64,000 nucleotides of DNA from Gordonibacter pamelaeae (GCF_042665095.1 NZ_JBHTBV010000012.1), one strand, 5' to 3'; numbered from the stretch's first letter, positions 14,731 through 22,800 are shown. A program made the numbers and translations. Notes: generated by a model not told the origin, from the letters alone.

Positions 14731-16128
14731 GTGCAGATTTCGCATGAACATGTAATTGCCAAAGCCGCGCTGAGGTTCGGGGCGGCTTTGGTTCTTTGTT
14801 TGCTGCTGGTCTCTGGCGCGCTGTGGCCGGTTTCCTATTCGTTTGCTGCTTCCGAAGCGGCTTCCAGCAAAGCTCCTCTTTCGCCAGAAGCCGCTTCGGA
14901 AGCTACGTATGGCACGACTAAGCCCATCGATCCTTCCGCCACCACGACTCCTTCCGTTGATGATGCGGACAACGTGATCGTCACAACTCCTTCGACCGAG
15001 CCAACGCCGCCGACCACCCCGGTTGAGCCCGCAATTCCCTCTGTCCCCGAGTACGAGAGCGCCTGGCCCATCGGGCTCGACGAGGCTGCTGCGGTCGTTG
15101 CCGAGTTGTGGGACGATGGGACGTTCGTCGTTGACGGGGCGGGGGATACCCTCGCGTTCGAGAGCGCCGACGAGGTGCCGTGGCTCGCGGCAGGCGTATC
15201 GGACGACATCAAGCGCGTCGTGTTCGCCGATGCGGTGGAGCCTTCCAGCTTGGCGCACTGGTTCGAGGGATGCGCGAACCTGGAAGAGGTCGCGAACGTC
15301 CCCGCAGACGTCAAAGACCTCACGCGCGCGTTCTTCGACTGCCCGAAGCTCGTGGAGCTGCCGGACGATCTCGCGCTCGCCGACGACGCAGTCCTCGAGG
15401 AGTGCTTCGGCTTCGCCGAGCCGCCCGACGAGCCGCTGTCCACCGTCTACCGCGGCGCGGACGAGAACGTGCTCGCCTATGCGTGGGACCTCGACGGCCG
15501 CATCCTCGCCAATCCCGATACGCCCGAGCCGCCCGTGGCCGAGGAGCCGGCCGACCCCGAGGCCCCCGCCGACGACCTCTCCGACAAGTCTGCTGACGAT
15601 CCCGCCGAGGACGCTGCGGAGGAGCCGCCGCCCGAAAGCGACGAGCTCCTCGCTCCGACGGAGGAAACTCCCGCGCCCGAAGCCGATTCCGCCGCGCCGG
15701 ACGCCCCCGAGGAAGAGGCCGCCCAGGTCAACATAGCCATCCCCTCGTCGGTTTCCATGATGCTGGGCGAGGGCGACCCCAACAGCGCCACCATCCCCGT
15801 GATGGTAGGCAACCGCTCCGAGCGCCCCGTGGCCATCACGGGCGCGCGCCTCAAGCGCTCCGACATGGACCTGCCGGGCGGGTCGTGGTCGCTCACCACC
15901 CAGGGCGGCGCCACGACGTTCGTGCAGGACGCCCGCTTCACGCCCCTCGGCCTGGAAGTGACGTTCGACCGCCCCGTCATCCTCGCCGCCGGCGACATGG
16001 GCACCCAGCTCGTCTGGCGCGGCACCTTCACCGATCACGGTATGAAGACCCTCCTCGAAGCCGTCCTCTCCGCCGGCGACTCCGGCTTCACCTACGGCTC
16101 CATGATCTGGATCGTCTCAGCCGCCTAG
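14731..16128 (+). CDS. Secreted surface protein with BspA/LRR-like region
   Basis: A 465-aa exported protein. A signal peptide of about 40 residues is followed by a Ser/Ala/Glu and Pro/Thr-rich linker. A region near residues 105-255 has leucine-rich, BspA/DUF285-like phrasing (LAHWFEGCANLEEVANVP, LTRAFFDCPKLVELPDDL). A long Glu/Pro/Asp-rich linker runs to about 330. The C-terminal beta domain resembles the preceding small protein. No sortase motif is present. The first codon is the GTG at 14731; no upstream ATG is in frame and the ribosome site is weak, which suggests coupling to the previous gene (9-base gap). GC rises sharply after about 15060, as if the gene were assembled from two sources. 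Confidence 0.65.
   Translation: MQISHEHVIAKAALRFGAALVLCLLLVSGALWPVSYSFAASEAASSKAPLSPEAASEATYGTTKPIDPSATTTPSVDDADNVIVTTPSTEPTPPTTPVEPAIPSVPEYESAWPIGLDEAAAVVAELWDDGTFVVDGAGDTLAFESADEVPWLAAGVSDDIKRVVFADAVEPSSLAHWFEGCANLEEVANVPADVKDLTRAFFDCPKLVELPDDLALADDAVLEECFGFAEPPDEPLSTVYRGADENVLAYAWDLDGRILANPDTPEPPVAEEPADPEAPADDLSDKSADDPAEDAAEEPPPESDELLAPTEETPAPEADSAAPDAPEEEAAQVNIAIPSSVSMMLGEGDPNSATIPVMVGNRSERPVAITGARLKRSDMDLPGGSWSLTTQGGATTFVQDARFTPLGLEVTFDRPVILAAGDMGTQLVWRGTFTDHGMKTLLEAVLSAGDSGFTYGSMIWIVSAA
14848..14903. repeat. 17-bp perfect inverted repeat inside coding sequence
   Basis: Arms 14848-14864 and 14887-14903 are perfect reverse complements separated by 22 bases. They lie in the linker just after the signal peptide of the LRR-like surface protein and encode Ala/Ser/Glu repeats. 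The mRNA would form a stable hairpin soon after the start codon. Confidence 0.8.
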
Positions 16129-16751
16129 TCCTGCCAGCCAGCCCAGGCATCGGCGGCTATCAAGCGCCGCATGACTTCGTCAGGCCACGACACGCCCGCA
16201 TTCTCCAACTCGTAGCGTACGAGGTCGCCGCATGCTATACGGGCAACCGGCTTCAGCAGGTAGGTGTTGTCGAACAAGAACACCTCGTCGCACAGCGGTA
16301 CCGCTTTCACGAGGTTGTCGAGGGACGCTCGGGCGCGCCTCCTCACCGTTTCCGGGTCCACTCCGTGGCCGCCGAACTCTACGCGCCGCTCTATTCGCCG
16401 GTTCGCTATTTCAGGGTCACCCACTCCGACATAGTAGAGGACGACCCTGAACCCCCGTTGCCTGGCCGAGGCGATGGTCTTCATGATGGAATGGCCTGTT
16501 AACGTGGACTCTTGGTTGAACGATGTTCGCGCGTCCAGACAGCTGCGCACGAGCGCCAACGCCTCCCGGCCTGCCTGCAACTGTGCTGCTCGATCCTCCC
16601 ATTCCCATCCGTGCGAGGCGAGGATCTCGTCGGAGTTGACGCGGGGCATGGCCTCGGAAACGCTCGTGCGATCCCAGAGCCCCGACTTGAAGAGGGTTGA
16701 CTTCCCGGCGCCGTTCACGCCCGCGAACAGGATGTAGCGAGGGCGATCCAT
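16125..16751 (-). CDS. Zeta-toxin-like P-loop kinase
   Basis: A 208-aa P-loop protein of the zeta toxin / AAA_33 group. Zeta toxins phosphorylate UDP-sugars such as UDP-GlcNAc and block cell-wall synthesis. The Walker A motif GVNGAGKS is at residues 11-18 after a beta strand (YILFAG). PRVNSDEI gives the usual aspartate after strand 2, and NQESTLTG matches the conserved E-(S/T)T motif. VVLYYVGVGDPEIANRRIERRVEFGGHGV follows, with the arginine-rich lid. It overlaps the upstream HTH gene by one base (TGATG), a toxin-antitoxin type arrangement. The stop overlaps the end of the converging surface gene by 4 bases. Confidence 0.8.
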   Translation of the reverse strand: MDRPRYILFAGVNGAGKSTLFKSGLWDRTSVSEAMPRVNSDEILASHGWEWEDRAAQLQAGREALALVRSCLDARTSFNQESTLTGHSIMKTIASARQRGFRVVLYYVGVGDPEIANRRIERRVEFGGHGVDPETVRRRARASLDNLVKAVPLCDEVFLFDNTYLLKPVARIACGDLVRYELENAGVSWPDEVMRRLIAADAWAGWQD

Positions 16752-17134
16752 CAGAACACGCCTTGCTCGATGAGCTCCTGCTGCCTCTTTTGGAGGAAGA
16801 AGGTGGACACCGCCACATAGAAGTCCTCTTCTTCCTTGCTCTCGGCTTGGTCGAGGAACGCCGAGTTGAACGTTCCCGACAGCGTGGCGCGGCATTCCCG
16901 GTACAGCCGGCGCGCGGCCTCGATGTCGTAGGAAGGCGCCGCCGGGGCGGTTGAGCTGTCTTTCCTCGGACGTCCTGCGGAAGGCCGGGTATGCATGCGA
17001 TTCTCCACCGACTGCTCGGACACCGCCCACGTGCGCCCGATCTTCGTTCCCTCCAGCACGTGCTTGTTGAGCATCGCGCGCACGCGCGGTTCCGACACGC
17101 CAAGCCGTGTTGCGGCCTCTTTCGTGCTGAGCAT
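16751..17134 (-). CDS. HTH antitoxin-like protein partnered with zeta-type kinase
   Basis: A 127-aa protein. Residues 1-45 form a MerR/excisionase-type winged HTH (STKEAATRLGVSEPRVRAML..HVLEGTKIGRTWAVSEQSVE). A basic linker and a helical C-terminal half (SYDIEAARRLYRECRATLSG to FLQKRQQELIEQGVF) follow and could wrap the toxin. It overlaps the toxin gene by one base. A strong GGGAGG site precedes its start, and a perfect 20-bp palindrome lies 33 bases upstream. The arrangement fits a type II toxin-antitoxin operon that represses itself. The pairing is inferred from context. Confidence 0.75.
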   Translation of the reverse strand: MLSTKEAATRLGVSEPRVRAMLNKHVLEGTKIGRTWAVSEQSVENRMHTRPSAGRPRKDSSTAPAAPSYDIEAARRLYRECRATLSGTFNSAFLDQAESKEEEDFYVAVSTFFLQKRQQELIEQGVF

Positions 17135-17166
17135 AGCAGCCTCCCTTCCGAAGCGAATCGCTTCCT

Positions 17167-17210
17167 GTTCACCGTTAATTATATCGTCTACGATATAATT
17201 AACGGTGAAC
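17167..17210 (-). promoter_or_regulatory. Palindromic operator/promoter of the toxin-antitoxin pair
   Basis: Two 20-bp arms (17167-17186 and 17191-17210) are perfect reverse complements around a 4-base centre. Each arm contains TATAAT on one strand (17178-17183 read leftward, 17194-17199 read rightward). The leftward -10 would start the HTH/toxin mRNA about 35 bases before its ATG. A bound HTH dimer would cover the -10. Confidence 0.75.
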
Positions 17211-17224
17211 GCGCCAGAAAAAAC

Positions 17225-17254
17225 ACGTCCGGCGGATTCTCTTCCGCCGGACGT
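17225..17254 (-). terminator. Intrinsic terminator of the DUF1846 gene
   Basis: A 12-bp perfect stem (17225-17236 with 17243-17254) with a 6-base loop. Read leftward, it is followed by a six-T run, so it ends the leftward DUF1846 transcript just before the toxin-antitoxin promoter. Confidence 0.85.
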
Positions 17255-17292
17255 GATACTTGGCTCCTATAGCGTTCGTTGTGCGCGCCGTC

Positions 17293-18774
17293 TTACTTGT
17301 GGTAGTACCGATGCTGCTCGTACTTGGGCTCGCAGCAGACGTTGATCCCCAAGGTGCGGTAGAGCTTCTCGTCGGTGGAGGAGATGATGACCGAGAAGTA
17401 CGCGTCGCATCCGCGCAAATCGTCGATGTGCTCGATGAGCTTGGCGGCCAACGGATCGGTGGCGGAGCTGATGGACAGCGCGATGAGCGTCTCGTCGGAG
17501 TGCAGGCGCGGGTTGCGGCTGTGCAGGCAGTCGGTCTTCAGGCGACAGATGGGCTCGATGACCTCGTCGCTGATGACATCGATCTCGTCGTCGACGCCGG
17601 AGACGCCCTTGAGCGCGTTCATCATGAGCGACGACGCCGCGCCCAGAAGCGACGACGTCTTGCCCGTGACCACCGAGCCGTCCGGCAGCACCATGGCGCC
17701 CACCGGGCCGCCGGTCGTCTCCTCCTTCAGCAGCGCGGCCGAGCGGGCCGGCGAGAAGCTCGCGTTCACGCCGGCCTGGTTCATCAGCAGCTCCAGCTTC
17801 TCCACGTGCTCCTGGCCCGTGCCGCTGCGGCGCGTCTCCACGGCGGTCTGGAAGTAGCGGCGCACGATCTCCATCTTCGCGGCCTCGCGCACGGCCTCGT
17901 CGTCCACGATGGCGTTGCCGGCCATGTTCACGCCCATGTCGGTGGGCGACTGGTAGGGGCTCTCGCCGGAGATGCGCTCCATCATGGCTTTCAGCACGGG
18001 GAATATCTCCACGTCGCGGTTGTAGTTCACCGTGGTCTCGCCGTACGCTTCCAAATGGAACGGGTCGATGGTGTTCGCGTCGTTCAAGTCGACGGTGGCC
18101 GCCTCGTAGGCTATGTTCACCGGGTGCTTGAGCGGCAGGTTCCAGATGGGGAACGTCTCGTACTTCGCATAGCCGGCCGCCACCCCGCGCTTGTGCTCGT
18201 GGTAGAGCTGCGAGAGGCACGTGGCCATCTTGCCGCTGCCGGGGCCGGGGGCCGTCACCACCACGAGCGGCCGCGTGGTCTCGATGAACTCGTTGCGCCC
18301 GTAGCCCTCGTCGCTCACGATGCGGTCGATGTCGTAGGGATAGCCGGGGATGGGGTAGTGCAGGTAGCTCTTGATGCCCAGGCTGTCCAGGCGCTTGCGG
18401 AACGCCTCGGCCGAGGGCTGGTTCGTGTAATGGGTGATGACCACGCCGCTGGTGGCGAAGCCCATGCCGCGGAAGATGTCCATGAGGCGCAGCACGTCCT
18501 CGTCGTAGGTGATGCCCAGGTCTCCGCGCACCTTGCTCTTCTCGATGTCGTTCGCGTTGATGGCGATGATGATCTCGGCGTCGTCGATGAGGCTTTTCAG
18601 CATGCGGATCTTGGAGTCGGGCTCGAAGCCGGGCAGCACGCGCGAGGCATGGTAGTCGTCGAAGAGCTTGCCGCCGAACTCCAGGTAGAGCTTGCCGCCG
18701 AACTGGTCGATGCGGTTGCGGATGTGCTCCGCCTGCAGCGCGATGTACTGGTCGTTGTCGAATCCGATGCGCAT
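17293..18774 (-). CDS. DUF1846 family protein
   Basis: A 493-aa cytoplasmic protein that matches the widely conserved DUF1846 family over its whole length. It begins MRIGFDNDQYIALQAEHIR and contains a P-loop-like VVVTAPGPGSGKMATCLSQ stretch near residue 185, QSPTDMGVNMAGN in the middle, and a conserved C-terminal region with NPRLHSDETLIALSISSATDP. The fold is known from structural genomics, but as far as I know the biochemical function is not assigned. The start at 18774 was chosen where homology begins; AAGGGG lies 13 bases upstream, rather far. A TATACT -10 for this gene reads leftward at 18837-18832. It is monocistronic. Confidence 0.85.
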   Translation of the reverse strand: MRIGFDNDQYIALQAEHIRNRIDQFGGKLYLEFGGKLFDDYHASRVLPGFEPDSKIRMLKSLIDDAEIIIAINANDIEKSKVRGDLGITYDEDVLRLMDIFRGMGFATSGVVITHYTNQPSAEAFRKRLDSLGIKSYLHYPIPGYPYDIDRIVSDEGYGRNEFIETTRPLVVVTAPGPGSGKMATCLSQLYHEHKRGVAAGYAKYETFPIWNLPLKHPVNIAYEAATVDLNDANTIDPFHLEAYGETTVNYNRDVEIFPVLKAMMERISGESPYQSPTDMGVNMAGNAIVDDEAVREAAKMEIVRRYFQTAVETRRSGTGQEHVEKLELLMNQAGVNASFSPARSAALLKEETTGGPVGAMVLPDGSVVTGKTSSLLGAASSLMMNALKGVSGVDDEIDVISDEVIEPICRLKTDCLHSRNPRLHSDETLIALSISSATDPLAAKLIEHIDDLRGCDAYFSVIISSTDEKLYRTLGINVCCEPKYEQHRYYHK

Positions 18775-19010
18775 GGGAATGCGGTGCCCCTTTCGTGAGA
18801 AGACGGTGATGCGCGCACGCGCGCGAACCAAAGTATATCGCACTTGCCGTACCCGGTGTTGCCGGCGTGTAAAAACTCGCGGCATGGCAATCCCGTTGCT
18901 GGCGAGGTGCGGTAAACCCGGCGGTGGGCTGCTGCAGGAGCGGGCCTGGAGGCGGCGCGGCGGAGGGTGAGCGCGGTGGCGCCCTCGGACGGCGCGCGGC
19001 GAAAACCGCC

Positions 19011-19038
19011 TTGAGGGCCGGAGGGCCGGTGCTATACT
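19011..19038 (+). promoter_or_regulatory. Promoter of xerD
   Basis: TTGAGG (19011-19016) and TATACT (19033-19038) with a 16-bp spacer, 47 bases before the xerD start. The 311-bp gap between DUF1846 and xerD otherwise holds only the leftward -10 at 18832-18837. Confidence 0.6.
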
Positions 19039-19085
19039 CGTACGAAATCCCGAGGGTCGTCGGAAAGGGGGCGGAGGTGGACGCC

Positions 19086-19976
19086 GTGCACGCGCTCATG
19101 GAAGAGTACCTCTCGCACTTGCGCGTGGAGCGGGGATCCTCGCCGCTTACCGTGTCGGCGTACACCACCGACCTGTGCGATTACGCCTCCTTCCTCGACG
19201 GGCGTGGAGTGGGCGATGCCGATGACGTGGACCGCGCCTGCGTGGTGGCCTACGAGGCCGACCTCGTGGACCGCGGCTACGCCACGTCGAGCGTGGACAG
19301 GCGTGTGTCGGTGATCAAGGGCTTCCACCGCTTCCTCGTGCGGGAGGGCTACGCGCGCCGCAACCCCACCGATACGCTGCAGCTGCCCAAGCCTCCCGAG
19401 CGGCTGCCCGACGTGCTTTCGGCGAGCCAGGTGGGCGCTATGCTGGCTGCCTGCACGGGCGACGGCCCGCCGGAGATGCGCAACCGCGCCATCCTGGAGG
19501 TGCTGTACGGCTGTGGGCTGCGCGTGAGCGAGTGCACGGGCCTTGACCTGGGTGATTGCATCCTTGAGGAGGGGTATCTGCGCGTCGTGGGCAAAGGGGG
19601 CAAGGAGCGCATAAGCCCTATCTCGGGCGCTGCGCTCGAGGCGCTGGGCGCGTACCTGGAGCGTGGCCGCCCCGCGCTCGCGAAGCCCTACGCCAAGCCC
19701 ACGGCGGCGGTGTTCCTGAACGTCCGCGGCGGCCGCCTGACGCGCCAGAGCGTGCACGCCATCGTGGCCGACGCCGGTCGCCTGGTGGGCGTGGATAACC
19801 TGCATCCCCACACGCTCCGTCACTCCTTCGCCACCCATATGCTGGAAGGCGGTGCTGACCTGCGCGTTATCCAGGAGATCCTCGGCCACTCCGACATCTC
19901 AACCACCCAGGTGTACACCCACGTGAGCCGCACCCACATCCGCGAGGAGTATCTGAGCGCCCACCCGCGCGCATAG
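19086..19976 (+). CDS. xerD: Tyrosine recombinase XerD
   Basis: Site-specific recombinase that, with XerC, resolves chromosome dimers at dif. The 296-aa length is typical. An N-terminal SAM-like core-binding domain runs to about residue 90. The catalytic domain carries the full set: R146 (GLRVSE), Lys in GKGGKER, H242 and R245 (HTLRHSF), H268 (LGHSD) and the nucleophile Y277 (QVYTHV). The GTG at 19086 has GGAGG 8 bases upstream; the ATG at 19098 is an alternative. It stands alone, about 770 bp before the dcw operon. XerC cannot be ruled out by sequence alone, but LGHSDISTTQ-VYTHV is the XerD form. Confidence 0.9.
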   Translation: MHALMEEYLSHLRVERGSSPLTVSAYTTDLCDYASFLDGRGVGDADDVDRACVVAYEADLVDRGYATSSVDRRVSVIKGFHRFLVREGYARRNPTDTLQLPKPPERLPDVLSASQVGAMLAACTGDGPPEMRNRAILEVLYGCGLRVSECTGLDLGDCILEEGYLRVVGKGGKERISPISGAALEALGAYLERGRPALAKPYAKPTAAVFLNVRGGRLTRQSVHAIVADAGRLVGVDNLHPHTLRHSFATHMLEGGADLRVIQEILGHSDISTTQVYTHVSRTHIREEYLSAHPRA

Positions 19977-20674
19977 CGTCCGCGGGCATGGCGTAATTTC
20001 GCGTGGACGAGAATCGAGGCTATGGCGCGATTCTCGGTGTCTGATTCGCCGACTGCTTTTCGCGACCAGGCTTTTTCCGGAAGACGCCCGCGTGCGGCTG
20101 CAGAAAACATGCCATAGGGCTTCGATCTTGTCCATGATCGAATAGATAATATATAACCCCGCAGGGTTTTTCGGGCGCTGCTGCCTTGGCATCGCACGCG
20201 GGATGGGCGTGCGGCTTCTTCGCAGGGGGAGGCGGTGTGCTTCCGAAGGAATAGGCCTCGTTACGAAACGAATGTTTCACGTGAAACATTCGTTCGCTTA
20301 TCCGATTTTTCGCTTGTTCTCGCCCCTTCCGTGCTGCTGTCAGGCTTGGCCGGCGCTGCTGGATGGCGGCCCCGGTTCGGCCCGCGCCCAGCCCAGCCCC
20401 GGCGCCCACCTGCCTCCGCTCTGGCTCCGGCCCGCGCCTCCGCTCCCACGCTTGAACGAGCGGTTGATCTTGCGGGGGCTGCGGTGGGGTGGGAGGGCGT
20501 CACAAATTCTCCCACTTCGTGCCACAGAGGGTTGCGAATCCATATCTTGTGGGCGGTTTCGCGGTTTTGGCTACCGGTGGTATGGCCGATTTTCCGCGCA
20601 TCGAGAAATTGATGACGGGTGGGTGAACAGAGGGTTTCATCACGGCAAAAAGGGGGCGGAATACCCCATAAATG
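19977..20674. other. Intergenic region between xerD and mraZ
   Basis: About 700 bp with no convincing gene. It holds a short AT-rich patch (about 20140-20160), the second parS site, and a strongly pyrimidine-rich stretch (about 20385-20455). Open frames here on both strands lack ribosome sites and family features. Confidence 0.6.
20267..20294. other. parS centromere-like site 2
   Basis: The 16-bp core TGTTTCACGTGAAACA (20273-20288) matches the canonical ParB site perfectly and is extended to a 28-bp perfect palindrome (20267-20294). It lies between xerD and the dcw operon, about 19.5 kb from the first copy. Confidence 0.93.
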
Positions 20675-20703
20675 TTGCGAAGTGGGGCGAAGTGGGATAG
20701 AAT
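20675..20703 (+). promoter_or_regulatory. dcw operon promoter with MraZ-like boxes
   Basis: TTGCGA (20675-20680) and TAGAAT (20698-20703) are 17 bp apart. The spacer is filled by two direct GAAGTGGG repeats with a 10-bp period (starting 20679 and 20689). MraZ binds closely spaced direct repeats containing GTGG/TGGG in the bacteria where this was tested. Occupancy here would block RNA polymerase, so MraZ autorepression is inferred. Confidence 0.7.
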
Positions 20704-20748
20704 GCCAAACATCGAAAGGGCCGAACGGCTGCACGCGGAAAGGATGGC

Positions 20749-21225
20749 ATGGCGGAGGTCGTCGACACAACGGAGAACACGGAGGGGGCGGCGCACATCG
20801 TCGACCTCAACGGCGAGTTCCGTTTCAAGGTCGATGCCAAGGGCCGCATGTCCCTGCCCGCGAAGTTCCGCAAGGTGCTTTCGACCGACTTGGTGGTAAC
20901 CCGCAATCCGAAGGACGAGTGCCTCTACGTCTTCGAGCCCCGTGGCTTCAACGCCTGGGTCGCGGAGGTGTTCGAGGACAAGTTCGGCAAGTACGACTCC
21001 TCCAACGACCTGCACGTGCGCCTGCGCCGCAAGCTCAAGGCCCGCGCGAAGGACGTGGAAGTGGACGGCTCCGGGCGCATCATGCTCCCGACGGAGGCGC
21101 GCGAGGCGACGGACATCGACAAGGACGTCGTCGTCGTGGGCAACACGGGCTACTTCGAAGTGTGGGACGCGAAGCGTTACGAGGCGCAGGACGACGACAC
21201 CGACCTCGGTGTCCTGTTCGGCTGA
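20749..21225 (+). CDS. mraZ: Transcriptional regulator MraZ
   Basis: First gene of the dcw cluster; a ring-forming DNA-binding protein that regulates its own operon. The 158 residues include two SpoVT/AbrB-like MraZ halves, the first with FRFKVDAKGRMSLPAKFR and the second with EVDGSGRIMLPTEARE (each with the D-x-x-G-R-(M/I) turn). About 16 acidic residues precede the usual start of the family. GGAAAGG lies 6 bases before the ATG. rsmH follows 18 bases after the stop. Confidence 0.95.
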   Translation: MAEVVDTTENTEGAAHIVDLNGEFRFKVDAKGRMSLPAKFRKVLSTDLVVTRNPKDECLYVFEPRGFNAWVAEVFEDKFGKYDSSNDLHVRLRRKLKARAKDVEVDGSGRIMLPTEAREATDIDKDVVVVGNTGYFEVWDAKRYEAQDDDTDLGVLFG

Positions 21226-21243
21226 TCGTAGGACGTGAGCGCA

Positions 21244-22215
21244 ATGACAAGCGAATATCAGCAACAAGAATTCCAGCATACCCCCGTTCTGCTCGCCGAG
21301 TGCCTCGAACAATCGAACCTCAAACCACAGCAAACGTTCGTGGACGCAACACTCGGCGGGGCAGGGCATTCCCTCGAGATGGCCAAGCTCATCGGCCCGG
21401 GGGGCACGCTCATCGGCATCGACCAGGATGAGGTGGCGCTCGCCGCCGCCCGCTCCCGGCTCGAGTCACTGCCCGACGGGCAACGCCCCAACCTGGAGCT
21501 ATTGCGCGGCAACTTCGGGGATATGGACGACCTTCTCGTCAGTGCCGAGGTACCCGGGGTCGATGCGTTCCTCTTCGACCTAGGCGTCTCGTCGGTGCAG
21601 ATAGACACACCGTCCCGCGGCTTCTCCTTCAAGGAGAACGGCCCCCTTGATATGCGGATGGATCCGGGGAAAACCACCCTAACCGCAGCAGAGATCGTGA
21701 ACACCTACAACGCAGCAGATCTCACTCGGATCATCCGTGCCTACTCGGACGAGAAATGGGCCAGCCGCATCGCAGATTTCATCGTGCGGTCGCGGGCGAA
21801 TGGGAGGATCGAGACAAGCGAGCAGCTCGTCGACGTCATCAAGGCCGCCATACCGGCCTCGGCGCGCCGCGCCGGGGGGCATCCGGCGAAACGGACGTTC
21901 CAGGCGCTTCGGATAGAAGTCAACTCGGAGCTGGACGTGCTGCGTCGAGGTCTCGACGCCGCCGTCCGCTGGCTCAATCCGGGCGGGCGCCTCGTGGTCA
22001 TCAGCTATCATTCGCTCGAGGACCGCATTGTGAAGGAAACCTTCAACGCGTATGCGAACCGCTGCACCTGCCCGCCGGACCTTCCGGTGTGCGTGTGCGG
22101 GAAGGAGCCGATACTCGACCTGGTTACGCGCAAGCCGCTTCTGCCCACGGCAGGGGAGATTGAGCGCAATCCCCGGGCACGCAGCGCCAAGCTGCGCGTC
22201 GCCCGAAAACGCTGA
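21244..22215 (+). CDS. rsmH: 16S rRNA (cytosine-1402-N4)-methyltransferase RsmH (MraW)
   Basis: Methylates C1402 in the ribosomal P site using S-adenosylmethionine. The 323-aa protein has the SAM motif near the start (FVDATLGGAGHSLEMAKLIG, then IGIDQDEVAL), the family stretch FLFDLGVSSVQID, and SYHSLEDRIVKETF near the C terminus. Four clustered cysteines (RCTCPPDLPVCVCG) suggest a metal site seen in many relatives. The ATG at 21244 was preferred to a GTG at 21235, which is only 2 bases from the ribosome site. The gene is part of the dcw operon. Confidence 0.94.
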   Translation: MTSEYQQQEFQHTPVLLAECLEQSNLKPQQTFVDATLGGAGHSLEMAKLIGPGGTLIGIDQDEVALAAARSRLESLPDGQRPNLELLRGNFGDMDDLLVSAEVPGVDAFLFDLGVSSVQIDTPSRGFSFKENGPLDMRMDPGKTTLTAAEIVNTYNAADLTRIIRAYSDEKWASRIADFIVRSRANGRIETSEQLVDVIKAAIPASARRAGGHPAKRTFQALRIEVNSELDVLRRGLDAAVRWLNPGGRLVVISYHSLEDRIVKETFNAYANRCTCPPDLPVCVCGKEPILDLVTRKPLLPTAGEIERNPRARSAKLRVARKR

Positions 22216-22325
22216 AACCGACCTATCCGGCCGGGGCCTCGGTCCCGGCCGCCTTGCAAGCAACATCATAAGCAGCACCACGACCACCGAAACGCAGCCA
22301 CGAAACGAAGAAAAGGAGGTTGGTC

Positions 22326-22796
22326 ATGGCAGGAGCCGCACCGGCGTTTTCCTACAATTATCCCGAGCGCGCACCCGAGCGCCCCGAACGCCCGCGCGTT
22401 CGCGTCGTGCCGGGCCAGGGCACCCGCACCAGCACCCAGACCATTCCCTCCACCGTCGTGTTCATGGCGAAGACGCTCGCCGTGGTGCTCGTGGTGGCGG
22501 CGCTTCTGTGCTTCGCCCGCATTGCCATCGGCTCGGCGACCGTGGCCACGTCCGTGCAGTCGCAGCAGCTGGAAAGCCAGATAAGCGACGCCCGTGCCAG
22601 CGGCAACAACCTGGAAGTGCAGCAGAGCTCGCTTTCCAACCCCACGCGCGTGAAGGCCGAGGCGAGCCGCCTCAAGATGGCCGCGCCCGAGAGCGTCGGC
22701 ATCATCGACCTGGGCACCGACGTCGTCGCCACCGACGAGGCCGGGAACCTGTCGCTTTCCAAGAGCGTGCAGATCGCCGCCGGCGCCGCGGAGTAG
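22326..22796 (+). CDS. ftsL: FtsL-like divisome protein
   Basis: A 156-aa bitopic protein: a basic, proline-rich cytoplasmic tail, one transmembrane helix near residues 47-68 (TLAVVLVVAALLCFARIAIG), and a periplasm-side helical region of coiled-coil type (SQQLESQISDARASGNNLEVQQSSL..). FtsL joins FtsB and FtsQ to activate FtsW-FtsI. Sequence is poorly conserved in this family, so the call rests on size, topology and position between rsmH and ftsI. A strong GGAGG site fixes the ATG. Confidence 0.82.
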   Translation: MAGAAPAFSYNYPERAPERPERPRVRVVPGQGTRTSTQTIPSTVVFMAKTLAVVLVVAALLCFARIAIGSATVATSVQSQQLESQISDARASGNNLEVQQSSLSNPTRVKAEASRLKMAAPESVGIIDLGTDVVATDEAGNLSLSKSVQIAAGAAE

Positions 22797-22800
22797 CGGC

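Noticed and set aside
20340..20470. Pyrimidine-rich stretch near parS as a small gene or RNA
   Set aside because: Low-complexity Pro/Ala/Arg translations in all frames and no terminator; treated as intergenic sequence.
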